Assembly (NCBI GenBank): GCA_028871475.1
Contig: JAGWMZ010000017.1
Span: 18,231 to 82,230, forward strand
Origin: Sphingomonadales bacterium
GTDB lineage: Bacteria; Pseudomonadota; Alphaproteobacteria; Sphingomonadales; Sphingomonadaceae
Length of the DNA stretch: 64,000 nt
Reading direction: 5' to 3'
Shown: positions 52,986 through 61,926 of the stretch, piece by piece
Layout of the letters: each line of letters begins with the position of its first letter
Position numbering within the stretch: the stretch's first letter is position 1
Position numbers and translations under genes: made by a program
Notes under the pieces: generated by a model
The model's database searches: none
What the model was told of the DNA's origin: nothing
The model's input: the letters and a program-made list of their open reading frames with translations, nothing else

Positions 52986-53876
52986 CTAATCATCCATGCC
53001 GCACAGCGATGCCAGTTGCGGCACCAGCGCCAGCAGGGCGGGGTTGTCGGCATCGCGGCGCCAGGCGGCGGTCAGTTCCACGATTCCCTGCGCATCCTCC
53101 AGTTCGGAAAAAACCACGCCTTCGGGATGCAGCCGGCGCGAGCTTTCCGGCACCAGCGCAAAACCCAGCCCGGCCCCCACCAGCATCAGGATCGTGTGGA
53201 TCTGCGCCAGATATTGCACATGGCGCGGCTCGGCCCTGGCGCCGGTGAACAGGCCGGTGAGCAGATCGTGGAAATAGCGCGCCTTGTCGGGCGCATACAT
53301 GATGAAGGGGCGGCGGTCGAAATCGGCCAGGCATCGCGGGCGCTCGGCCTCGGGCACGCCGGCGGGCGAGCAGATGATGAATGTCTCGCGCAGCACCGGC
53401 TGGCTGGCCAGATCAGGCTGGCGCACCGGCGGGCGCATGAAGCCAAGGTCGATGCGCCCGGCCGCCAGACTCTCGAGCTGTTCGTCCGTGACCATTTCCT
53501 TGAGCACAAAATGCACATCAGGCGCCACCTCGCCCACCCGCGCGATAAAGCGCGAGAGAAAGCTGTAACCCGACGCTGCGGTAAAGCCGAGCGTGATGAG
53601 CCCGTGCCGCCCCTCTGCCGCGGCGCGCGCGGTGGCCACGGCACTGTCGGCCATGCGCACCACCCGCCGCGCCTCGGCCAAAAAGGCCGTGCCCGCCGCC
53701 GTCAACCGCACCGAGCGGCTGGAGCGGTGGAACAGTTCGACCTTCATGATCCGTTCGAGCACCTGGATATGGCGCGAGAGCGGGGGTTGGGTCATGTTGA
53801 GCCGCGCGGCGGCACGGCCGAAATGCAGTTCCTCGGCCACGGCCACGAAACAGCGCAATTGTATCAGTTCAAACAT
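52986..53876 (-). CDS. LysR-family transcriptional regulator
   Basis: A 296-residue LysR regulator: the winged helix FELIQLRCFVAVAEELHFGR, AAARLNMTQPPLSRHIQVLE, then the two-lobed effector domain (ITLGFTAASGYSFLSRF). It lies between aldarate genes in the same orientation as its neighbours and is the only regulator in this cluster, so it is the best candidate for responding to glucarate, galactarate or the keto-deoxy intermediate. Direct binding is not shown. Confidence 0.92.
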   Translation of the reverse strand: MFELIQLRCFVAVAEELHFGRAAARLNMTQPPLSRHIQVLERIMKVELFHRSSRSVRLTAAGTAFLAEARRVVRMADSAVATARAAAEGRHGLITLGFTAASGYSFLSRFIARVGEVAPDVHFVLKEMVTDEQLESLAAGRIDLGFMRPPVRQPDLASQPVLRETFIICSPAGVPEAERPRCLADFDRRPFIMYAPDKARYFHDLLTGLFTGARAEPRHVQYLAQIHTILMLVGAGLGFALVPESSRRLHPEGVVFSELEDAQGIVELTAAWRRDADNPALLALVPQLASLCGMDD

Positions 53877-53938
53877 CCGGCCCCCTGTTTATCGCTCCAC
53901 CATCGCCCCGCCGCGCGCTGGTGGCAAGGGGCGGCGGG

Positions 53939-55222
53939 TCAATATCGCGGCCTGGCACCGGAAAACGTCGGGTCATATTTGCGCATCTGGCCCAGATCGT
54001 CGCGCGTACGGATGGCGATGCGGTTGAAGGTGGCATGGGCGCGCGCCAGCCTTTCAGGGTCCAGCCGCAGGCCCAGGCCTGGCTCATCGCCCACGCTCAC
54101 GCAGCCGCCCAGGATCGGCACCTTGCCACCTTCGACCACCTCGTCGGCCTCCTCCACCCAGGGGTAATGCGTGTCGCAGGCATAGGAGAGATTGGGCGTG
54201 GCGGCCGCCAGATGCGCCATCGCCATCAGGCTGATGCCCAGATGCGAATTGGAATGCATCGAAAGGCCAAGGCCAAAGGTGTCGCACATCACCGCCAGAT
54301 GCTGGCTGGCGCGCAGACCACCCCAGTAATGATGGTCGCTCAGCACGATCTGCACCGAATTTTTGGCTACCGCCTCACGCAGGCCGGCAAAGCTCACCAC
54401 GATCATGTTGGTGGCCAGCGGCAGGCCGGTTTCGCGGTGCAATTGCGCCATGCCGTCCTGCCCGGCCACCGGGTCTTCGTAATATTCGATTAGCGGCCCC
54501 AGCTTTCTTGCCGCATCCACCGCCGTTTCCATGCTCCACACCCCATTGGGGTCAATACGCAGGGGCATGCCGGGAAAGGCTTTCGACAAGGCCTCGATGC
54601 TGGCGATCTCCACCGCCGGGGGCAGTGTGCCGGCCTTCAGCTTGATGGAGGAAAAACCGTGGAGGTCGATCATCCGCCGCGCCTGCGCCACGATCTGCTC
54701 CGGGGTCACCGCCTCGCCCCAGGCATCGGGCGCTTCCTCCGGCTCGATATGGCGGGCATATTTGAAGAAGAGATAGGCACTGAAGGGCACTTGCCGGCGC
54801 ACCGCACCACCCAGCACGTCATGAAGCGGCACGCCCGCGGCCTGTGCCTGAAGATCGAGCAGGGCCACCTCGAAGGCCGAAAGGCAATTGGGCAGAAGCC
54901 GCGAGGGCTGTGACCCGGGCGCCAGCTCCGCCCCGGCCTGCGCCGGCGGCATCTTGCCCAGTTCGCACGCGATGATCTGCTCCAGCCCGTTGAGATCATG
55001 GATGCTCAGACCCACCAGCGCGGGGGCAATCGCGCTGAGCGCCGCCAGCACCGGCGCATCGCCATAGCTTTCACCCAGCCCCACCAGCCTGGGCCCTGCG
55101 GCATGGCCCGCCTCCACCTCGATGATCGAGCGCAGGGCGTAAGGCTCATGAATCCCGGCGGCATTGAGCAGCGGCGGGTCGCGAAAGGCGATGGGGGTGA
55201 CCCGGACGGCGGTGATCTTCAT
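53939..55222 (-). CDS. Glucarate-dehydratase-related enolase-superfamily enzyme
   Basis: A 427-residue homologue of GudD/GudX. The catalytic framework is retained: FSSIKLKAG (KxK), LRIDPNGVW, EYYEDPVAG, ATNMIVVS, VLSDHHYWGG and the His in GLGLSMHSNSHLGIS. The segment after KLK differs from GudD (AGTLPP instead of GGALPG), and there is an insertion near residue 95-110, so a different aldarate or epimer may be the substrate. Ends 63 bases past the lysR start region in the same orientation. Confidence 0.88.
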   Translation of the reverse strand: MKITAVRVTPIAFRDPPLLNAAGIHEPYALRSIIEVEAGHAAGPRLVGLGESYGDAPVLAALSAIAPALVGLSIHDLNGLEQIIACELGKMPPAQAGAELAPGSQPSRLLPNCLSAFEVALLDLQAQAAGVPLHDVLGGAVRRQVPFSAYLFFKYARHIEPEEAPDAWGEAVTPEQIVAQARRMIDLHGFSSIKLKAGTLPPAVEIASIEALSKAFPGMPLRIDPNGVWSMETAVDAARKLGPLIEYYEDPVAGQDGMAQLHRETGLPLATNMIVVSFAGLREAVAKNSVQIVLSDHHYWGGLRASQHLAVMCDTFGLGLSMHSNSHLGISLMAMAHLAAATPNLSYACDTHYPWVEEADEVVEGGKVPILGGCVSVGDEPGLGLRLDPERLARAHATFNRIAIRTRDDLGQMRKYDPTFSGARPRY

Positions 55223-55377
55223 GGCGGCGGCCTCTCGTCTTTATGGCTTTCAGACTGGCTTGGCCGTTACGCCCGCGCAAAACCAATACCTATCCACTAT
55301 CGAGCGATGCCGCCTTTCGCGTTGATCCGCGCGTCATCCATCCCGATCATGGTGCCAAAGCCAGACATGAGGATGCC

Positions 55378-56538
55378 ATGTTCGCCCAGACGCCGCAGGA
55401 TCGTATCACCGCCATCACGCTCAGCCTTGCCTGGGTGCCGCTGGCCACACCCATTTCCGATGCCAAAGTGTTCACCGGCCGGCAAAAGCCGCTGACCCGC
55501 GTGGCCATGCTCTTTGCCGAGATCGAAACGGCCGATGGCCACAGCGGCCTTGGCTTTTCCTATTCCAAGCGCGCAGGCGGCCCCGGCATGTATGCCCATG
55601 CCCGCGAAGTGGCCGACAGCATCATCGGCGAAAACCCGGCTGACATCGCGCGCATCTGGAACAAGCTGGTCTGGGCCGGCGCCTCGGTGGGTCGTTCGGG
55701 CCTGTCCACCCAGGCCATCGCCGCCATCGACATTGCCCTGTGGGATATGAAGGCCAGGCGCGCCAACCTGCCGCTGGGTCGCCTGCTGGGCGCATGGCGC
55801 GATGGCGTGCCCAGCTACAACACCTCGGGCGGGTTCCTCTCCTCGCCTTTGTCCGAAGTGCTGGAGAATGTGGAAAAGAGCATCGCCAGCGGCATTGGCG
55901 GCATCAAGATCAAGGTCGGCCACCCCGACCCCAAGGTGGACCTGACACGCCTGGAAGCGGTCGCCAGACAGATCGACGGGCGCGTGGCGCTGATGGTCGA
56001 TGCCAACCAGCAATGGGACCGGCCCACCGCGCTGCGCATGTGCCGCGCCATGGAGCAATATGGCCTCGTCTGGATCGAGGAGCCGCTCGACGCCTATGAC
56101 ATCGAGGGCCACGCTGCCCTTGCCGCCGCCATGGACACGCCCATCGCCTCGGGCGAGATGCTGGTGAGCGCACCCGAACATTTCGCCATGATCGACGCGC
56201 GCGCGGTGGATTTCGTCCAGCCCGATGCGGCGCGCGTGGGCGGCATCAGCCAGTTCCAGCGCGTGATGGCCCGCGCCGAGCAGGCCGGCCTGATGATGGC
56301 GCCGCATTTCGCCATGGAAATCCATGTCCATGTCTCGGCAGCTTACCCCCATGCGGCATGGGTCGAACATTTCGACTGGCTCGACCCGCTTTTCAACGAG
56401 CGGCAGATCCTCGAAGGCGGGTTGATGATGCTCTCGAACCGCCCCGGTCTTGGCGTCACCCTGTCCGATCAGGCGCGGCGCTGGACCGAAGCCTCCTGCC
56501 GCATCGACGCCAAGGGCTGCACCGACCACAGCCACTGA
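55378..56538 (+). CDS. Mandelate-racemase subgroup enzyme, galactarate/L-talarate dehydratase-like
   Basis: A 386-residue enolase-superfamily enzyme of the MR subgroup. Metal and catalytic residues: GGIKIKVG (KxK), VDANQQW, WIEEPLD, ASGE, and HF in MMAPHFAMEIHVHVSAAYPH followed by WVEHFDWLDPLFNE, the pattern of galactarate/talarate dehydratases. The start at 55378 has GAGGA about six bases upstream and gives the family length. Divergent from the GudD-like gene, and 168 bases before the TonB receptor. Confidence 0.88.
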   Translation: MFAQTPQDRITAITLSLAWVPLATPISDAKVFTGRQKPLTRVAMLFAEIETADGHSGLGFSYSKRAGGPGMYAHAREVADSIIGENPADIARIWNKLVWAGASVGRSGLSTQAIAAIDIALWDMKARRANLPLGRLLGAWRDGVPSYNTSGGFLSSPLSEVLENVEKSIASGIGGIKIKVGHPDPKVDLTRLEAVARQIDGRVALMVDANQQWDRPTALRMCRAMEQYGLVWIEEPLDAYDIEGHAALAAAMDTPIASGEMLVSAPEHFAMIDARAVDFVQPDAARVGGISQFQRVMARAEQAGLMMAPHFAMEIHVHVSAAYPHAAWVEHFDWLDPLFNERQILEGGLMMLSNRPGLGVTLSDQARRWTEASCRIDAKGCTDHSH

Positions 56539-56595
56539 AAAAGCCCGAGATGCCGCGATGGACACCGGGCGCATCAATACCGCCTGCGAATAGGT

Positions 56596-56612
56596 CAATC
56601 GCGGCTGGGCAT
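56596..56612. promoter_or_regulatory. 17-bp repeat, site 2 (upstream of the TonB receptor)
   Basis: Second copy of CAATCGCGGCTGGGCAT, 94 bases before the receptor start. Here ATCGCGG is also matched by CCGCGAT at about 56624-56631, making a wider inverted repeat. Confidence 0.55.
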
Positions 56613-56705
56613 TGGACTGACGGCCCGCGATGGCCGACACCAGACACACACAAACAGCCGGACAACACCGCAAAGCGGGAACGGCTCCCTGGGAGGGATC
56701 AAGAC

Positions 56706-59552
56706 ATGGCACATGATTTCAAACAACTGCGCCCCTATCTGCGCCGTGCGGCACTGGCCAGCACGGGGATGACCGCGCTGGTGCTGGCCGCCGCCGTGCA
56801 CGCGCAGACGGCCCCTGCTGCCGGGCAAGCCGCCCCGGACACCGCGCGCGTTGCCCCGCCCATTGCCGACAAACCCATCGCCGACAGGGACATTATCGTC
56901 ACCGGCTCACGCGTGAAGCGCGATGGCTATGACGCGCCCACCCCGCTCACCGTGGTGAGCCAGGACGCCATCAACAAGGCCGCGCCCGCCAACCTGGCCG
57001 ACTATGTCAACCAGATGCCCCAGCTTTCGCCCAGCCAGACATCGCGCGTGGGCAATGGCAACACCTCGACCGGCGTCAATGGCCTCAACCTGCTCGACCT
57101 GCGCGGTCTTGGCCCGAACCGCACGCTGGTGCTGGTTGACAACCAGCGCGTGGCGCCATCGACCCAGACCGGCGCGGTCGATGTCAACAACATCCCGACC
57201 GCCCTGGTGAAACGGGTCGACATCGTGACGGGCGGCGCCTCGGCGGCCTATGGGTCTGATGCCGTAGCGGGCGTGGTCAACTTCATCATCGACCGTACCT
57301 TCAGCGGCATCAAGGCCAATGTGAACGGCGGCATCACCAGCCGCGGCGACAATGCCAGCTATGACGCCAGCATCGCCTATGGCCGCGACTTTGGCGGCGG
57401 CAGGGGCCACATCCTGTTTTCCTATGAACACGAACATCAGGACGGGGTCGATTATCTCGATCCGGCCAAGCGCAACTGGTATCGCGCCACCTATCTGGTG
57501 CCCAACCCGTCCTATGTGGCGGGCAATGGCCAACCGCGCCAGATCGTGGCGACCAATGTGAACTACAACAACGTCTCGCAGGGCGGCGTCATCACCAACA
57601 CCGCGCTCAAGGGCACCAATTTCCTGTCGGGCGGGGCGGTGTCGCAGTTCGTCTATGGCCCCATCGCGGGCAATTTCATGCTGGGCGGCAACAACTGGAA
57701 CGAGGGCAACACCATTGCCCTGTCCCCCCGCATCGACCGCGACAATGCCTGGGGCCGCGCCACCTATGAGCTGACCGACAGCATCACCGGCTCGATCGAA
57801 GGGTCCTATGGCCGCAGCGGCGCGCGCAACAGCGCCGCCTATCAGCGCTATGCCGGCAATCTCACCATGTCCGCCAGCAACGCCTTCCTGCCAGCGAGCG
57901 TGCAGCAGGCCGCCGCCAATGCCGGGGTCTCCTCTTTCGGCTATGGCTATTCCACCTATGACCTTGGGCGCCCGGTCAGCAACATCACCCGCACCAACTA
58001 TCGCATCGTCGCCGCGCTGGAAGGCAAGGTGGGCGGCTGGTCGTGGAATGCCTACTATCAATATGGCCACACCGACCTCAACATTCAGTTGCTCAACACC
58101 ACCAACACCGCCAATTTCGCCCGCGCCATCGATGCGGTGAAGGACAGCCAGGGCAACATCGTCTGCCGCTCCACGCTGACGAACCCCACCAATGGCTGCG
58201 TTCCGCTCAACATCTTCGGCTATGGCGTGGCCAGCCAGGCGGCGATCAACTATGTCAAGGGCATCGCCTGGCAGTCGCAGGGCATCACCGAGCAAGTGAG
58301 CGCCGCATCGACCAGCGGCACATTGTTCAACAACTGGGCCGGACCGATCTCGCTGGCAGCCGGTATCGAACACCGCAGCGAAAGCGCCAGTGCGCTGGGC
58401 GATGCGCTCTCGCAGACCAATGGCTGGTACACCGGCAATTACAAGACCAACGCCGGCGGCTACAATGTGACCGAAGGCTTTGCCGAAAGCGTCATCCCGC
58501 TGCTCAAGAACAGCAAGCTGGGCAAATCCGCCGATTTCGATGGCGCGGTGCGCGTGACCAGCTACTCCACCTCGGGCACGGTGGTGACATGGAAGGCCGG
58601 CCTCACCTATTCGCCGGTGTCCGACTTCAAGCTGCGCGCCGTGCTGAGCCGCGACATCCGCGCCCCCTCGATCAGCGAAATGTATATCGCCGGCGCCACG
58701 CAGGCGACCGACGTGGCGGACCCGGTGAAGGGCGTGACCGTGCGCACCACCGCGGTCAGCAACGGCAACCCCAACCTGCGCCCGGAAAAGGCCGATACGC
58801 TCAGCCTTGGCGGGGTGCTGCGCCCGCGCTTCCTGCCGGGCTTCTCGGCCTCGGTGGACTATTACAACATCCGCCTGAAGGATGCGATCACCACGCTGGC
58901 CGTGGCCGATATCGTCAACCGCTGCGCGGCGGGCGAGACGGCAATCTGCTCCTATGTCACGCGTGACGCCAACAGCAACATCACCTCGATCCTGCGCGTT
59001 CCGGTCAATCTGGCCACGGTGCGCGTGCGCGGCATCGACTTTGACGGTTCCTATCGCATGGATGCCCGCAAGATCATCCCCGGCCTCGACGGCAGCTTCT
59101 CGCTGCATGTGCTGGCGACGCGCGCACTCAACTATGCCTTCACCAACTCGGGCAACACCATCGAATATGTCGGCGAGAACGGCGGCCCCAACGCGACCTA
59201 TCCCATCCCGCGCTGGCGCACCTACTCCACGCTGGGTTATGACAGCGATCGCGGATCGCTGCAGGCCACGATGCGCTCGGTCTCCTCTGGCGTCTATGAC
59301 AACACCTGGAAATCAGGCGTCGACATCGACAACAACTATATCGCCGGCGCGACCTATTTCGACCTGGCCGGCAGTGTGAAACTGTGGGGCGAAGGGCTGA
59401 AAAAGGCCGAGTTCTACTTCAAGATCGAAAATCTGCTGGACAAGGACCCGCCGGTCGCCGCCGGCATCGCCTCCTCCACCTTGCAGACCAACCCGGTGCT
59501 CTATGACACGCTGGGCCGCAATTTCCGCATCGGCGTGCGGATGCGTTACTGA
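56706..59552 (+). CDS. TonB-dependent receptor of the aldarate locus
   Basis: A 948-residue outer-membrane receptor. Signal peptide ends at VHAQ; TonB-box-like DIIVTGSRVKR; plug with LLDLRGLGPNRTLVLVDNQR and VDIVTGGASAAYGSDAVAGV; long barrel ending RNFRIGVRMRY with an aromatic C-terminus. The ATG at 56706 has GGGAGG upstream; the frame is open farther upstream through the previous gene but the signal peptide fixes the start. Location between the dehydratase and the GudP-like gene suggests uptake of aldaric acid or a larger oxidised glycan. Confidence 0.93.
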   Translation: MAHDFKQLRPYLRRAALASTGMTALVLAAAVHAQTAPAAGQAAPDTARVAPPIADKPIADRDIIVTGSRVKRDGYDAPTPLTVVSQDAINKAAPANLADYVNQMPQLSPSQTSRVGNGNTSTGVNGLNLLDLRGLGPNRTLVLVDNQRVAPSTQTGAVDVNNIPTALVKRVDIVTGGASAAYGSDAVAGVVNFIIDRTFSGIKANVNGGITSRGDNASYDASIAYGRDFGGGRGHILFSYEHEHQDGVDYLDPAKRNWYRATYLVPNPSYVAGNGQPRQIVATNVNYNNVSQGGVITNTALKGTNFLSGGAVSQFVYGPIAGNFMLGGNNWNEGNTIALSPRIDRDNAWGRATYELTDSITGSIEGSYGRSGARNSAAYQRYAGNLTMSASNAFLPASVQQAAANAGVSSFGYGYSTYDLGRPVSNITRTNYRIVAALEGKVGGWSWNAYYQYGHTDLNIQLLNTTNTANFARAIDAVKDSQGNIVCRSTLTNPTNGCVPLNIFGYGVASQAAINYVKGIAWQSQGITEQVSAASTSGTLFNNWAGPISLAAGIEHRSESASALGDALSQTNGWYTGNYKTNAGGYNVTEGFAESVIPLLKNSKLGKSADFDGAVRVTSYSTSGTVVTWKAGLTYSPVSDFKLRAVLSRDIRAPSISEMYIAGATQATDVADPVKGVTVRTTAVSNGNPNLRPEKADTLSLGGVLRPRFLPGFSASVDYYNIRLKDAITTLAVADIVNRCAAGETAICSYVTRDANSNITSILRVPVNLATVRVRGIDFDGSYRMDARKIIPGLDGSFSLHVLATRALNYAFTNSGNTIEYVGENGGPNATYPIPRWRTYSTLGYDSDRGSLQATMRSVSSGVYDNTWKSGVDIDNNYIAGATYFDLAGSVKLWGEGLKKAEFYFKIENLLDKDPPVAAGIASSTLQTNPVLYDTLGRNFRIGVRMRY

Positions 59553-59567
59553 GGCCTGACGAATTTA

Positions 59568-59594
59568 GGGCGGGGAAAGAGCCTTTCCCCGCCC
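59568..59594 (+). terminator. Perfect 12-bp hairpin after the TonB receptor
   Basis: GGGCGGGGAAAG pairs with CTTTCCCCGCCC around AGC, 16 bases after the receptor stop. Only TTCT follows, so it may be a weak terminator that lets part of the transcript reach the GudP-like gene. Confidence 0.7.
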
Positions 59595-59640
59595 TTCTCC
59601 CATCGTCATGGTGGGAAACAATGACAAAGGGAGAGAGTGA

Positions 59641-60954
59641 GTGATTGTGGCGAAACAGCGGGTTGGTCGAGTACGCTGGGCGGTCCTGGCCATGCTGTTT
59701 GCCGTGACGGTGATCAATTACGCGGTGCGCGCGGCCCTGTCGCTGGCCGCGCCGTCGCTCTCCAGGGACATGGGGATCGGCCCGCTGGAACTGGGCCTCA
59801 TCTTTTCGGCCTTTGGCTGGGCCTATGTGGTGGCGCAGATCCCCGGTGGTTGGCTGCTGGACCGTTTCGGCGCGCCGCGCGTCTATTTCTGGGCCATCGT
59901 CATCTGGTCGCTGGTGACGGCGGCGCATGGCGCGGTCGTCTGGCTGAGCGGCACGGCGGCCGTCACCACACTTTTCGCCCTGCGCTTTCTGGTGGGCTTT
60001 GCCGAAGCGCCATCCTTCCCCGGCAATGCGCGCATCGTGGCCAGTTGGTTCCCCGCGCGGGAACGCGGTACGGCCAGCGCCATTTTCAACGCCGCGCAAT
60101 ATTTCGCCACCGTGCTTTTCGCGCCGCTGATGGGGTGGATCGTCTCGGGTTTCGGCTGGCCCTGGGTCTTTGTCACCATGGGCGTCTTTGGTCTGGCCGC
60201 TGCCGCCATCTGGCCGATGGTGGTGCGGGCGCCGCGCGATCATCCGCGGCTGGGCGAGGCCGAAATGGCGCTCATCGTCGAAGGCGGCGCGCTCATCGAC
60301 CCGCCCGCCCAAGCCCCGCGTGACAGCAAGGAGGAAACGCGCCAGAAAATGCGCGTGCTGCTGTGCACGCCGACCTTGTGGGGCATGTATCTGGGCCAGT
60401 TCTTCGTGAACGCCCTCACCTTCTTCTTCATCACCTGGTTCCCGGTCTATCTGGTGCAGGAACGCGGACTCTCGGTGGTCAAGGCCGGCATGTTCGCAAC
60501 ACTCCCGGCCATCTGCGGCTTTGCCGGCGGCGTGCTGGGCGGCATCTGGTCGGACTGGCTGCTGCGGCGCGGCTATTCGCTCACCTTGGCGCGCAAGGTG
60601 CCCATCGTCTCGGGCATGCTGCTCGCCCTCATCATCGTGGCCTGCAATTATGTCAGCAGCGATGCGATGGTGCTGCTCTTCATGAGCCTTGCCTTCTTCG
60701 GCAAGGGCGTGGGGGCCATGGGCTGGGCCGTCATGGCCGATGTGGCCCCGCGCAACAGCGCCGGCCTGTCGGCCGGCCTGTTCAACATGTTCGGCAATGT
60801 CTCCTCCATCCTCACCCCGATCGTCATCGGCTATATCCTGAAGGAAACGCATTCCTTCAATCTGGTGCTGATGGTGGTGGCGGCGTGCGCGCTGGCCGCG
60901 GCGCTGTGCTTCCTGCTGCTGGTGGGCAAGATCGAGCGGATCGGTGAAAGCTGA
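59641..60954 (+). CDS. GudP/ExuT-like MFS transporter (anion:cation symporter)
   Basis: A 437-residue MFS protein of the ACS family, which imports glucarate, galactarate and hexuronates with protons. Signatures: VINYAVRAALSLAAPSLSRD at helix 1, GWAYVVAQIPGGWLLDRFG, then RFLVGFAEAPSFPGNARIVA, and FFITWFPVYLVQERGLSVVK. The GTG start has AGGGAGAG upstream. It is the likely inner-membrane importer for this locus. Confidence 0.92.
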   Translation: MIVAKQRVGRVRWAVLAMLFAVTVINYAVRAALSLAAPSLSRDMGIGPLELGLIFSAFGWAYVVAQIPGGWLLDRFGAPRVYFWAIVIWSLVTAAHGAVVWLSGTAAVTTLFALRFLVGFAEAPSFPGNARIVASWFPARERGTASAIFNAAQYFATVLFAPLMGWIVSGFGWPWVFVTMGVFGLAAAAIWPMVVRAPRDHPRLGEAEMALIVEGGALIDPPAQAPRDSKEETRQKMRVLLCTPTLWGMYLGQFFVNALTFFFITWFPVYLVQERGLSVVKAGMFATLPAICGFAGGVLGGIWSDWLLRRGYSLTLARKVPIVSGMLLALIIVACNYVSSDAMVLLFMSLAFFGKGVGAMGWAVMADVAPRNSAGLSAGLFNMFGNVSSILTPIVIGYILKETHSFNLVLMVVAACALAAALCFLLLVGKIERIGES

Positions 60955-60958
60955 CCTA

Positions 60959-61828
60959 TCAGCGCATGAAACGGGCCAGCGCGGCGCGATGACTTTCCGC
61001 AAAACGCTCACCAATGAGCGGCGCATAGGTGGCCACGCCATCAAGGCTGGCGCGGAGTGAATCGGTAAAGGCCTCCATCATCGCCTTTTGCTGCTCCACA
61101 TCGGGCACCGCCTCGAAAGCGCGCGCAACATAGCCTTTGGCCACAGCCTCCCCGGGCAGGCGGGCATTGCGCGCCTCGGCTCCGGGCAGGGCGGTCAGCA
61201 CGGCGCGGGCGTTCTCGGGCAGCATGGCCCAGCCGGGGAAAGGCGCGCCATCCTGATAGTCATGGGCGATGACATCATGCGCGCCAAGGTCGCAGACCCT
61301 TTGCGCCAGACGCTCCAGATCGCGGGCCTGATCCATGCAGTAATACCAGTAGGGCACGCCTTCGCCGGGGCGCGGCTGGTCATAAAAGAGATGGCCGCGA
61401 TGCATGGCATCATAGAACATCTGGAAGCTGTCGACATAGATATGGTGCTGCAACTGGGCAAACAGGCTGGGGAAGACCGCCCCGGGCGCGCGCAACACCA
61501 CATGCCATTCGACCGCGCTGATGCCGCAATCGCGCGCCGTGGCGGCAATGGCCGAGGGCGCGCGCGGATCGTGGAGCGCCCCTTCCAGATCTTCCGAGGA
61601 GAGGATCACCGTGTGGCAACCGGCCCGCCGCGCCGCCAGCACCATGGCGGCCAGCGGCGCGCCATCGCCGATCAGCAGGCGCCATGCGGCGGCGTGATGC
61701 GCGGGGTAATGCGGCTGCGGGTCATACCACAATCCCGCCCCGGCCAGCGCGGCGTGATGGTTATTGAGCAGATGTTGCACATAGGTCGAGCCGGTCTTGT
61801 GCAGACCGATGTGGACGAGCAGCTTCAT
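60959..61828 (-). CDS. Sulfotransferase-family protein
   Basis: A 289-residue P-loop protein. The N-terminal HIGLHKTGSTYVQHLL is a PAPS-binding 5'-phosphosulfate loop of the sulfotransferase type, and VILSSEDLEG with VVLRAPGAVFPS matches the 3'-phosphate region. The acceptor is unknown. Convergent with the GudP-like gene, four bases apart. It is not obviously part of aldarate catabolism. A role in sulfating a glycan or small metabolite is possible. Confidence 0.75.
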   Translation of the reverse strand: MKLLVHIGLHKTGSTYVQHLLNNHHAALAGAGLWYDPQPHYPAHHAAAWRLLIGDGAPLAAMVLAARRAGCHTVILSSEDLEGALHDPRAPSAIAATARDCGISAVEWHVVLRAPGAVFPSLFAQLQHHIYVDSFQMFYDAMHRGHLFYDQPRPGEGVPYWYYCMDQARDLERLAQRVCDLGAHDVIAHDYQDGAPFPGWAMLPENARAVLTALPGAEARNARLPGEAVAKGYVARAFEAVPDVEQQKAMMEAFTDSLRASLDGVATYAPLIGERFAESHRAALARFMR

Positions 61829-61926
61829 GCTTTCTGCCTAGACCCGCTATGGTCAAGGATGACTCACACCACGCCCCGTAATAATCCTTAATACCCGGAC
61901 CAAAACAGCGCGTCACGACGCACGCC

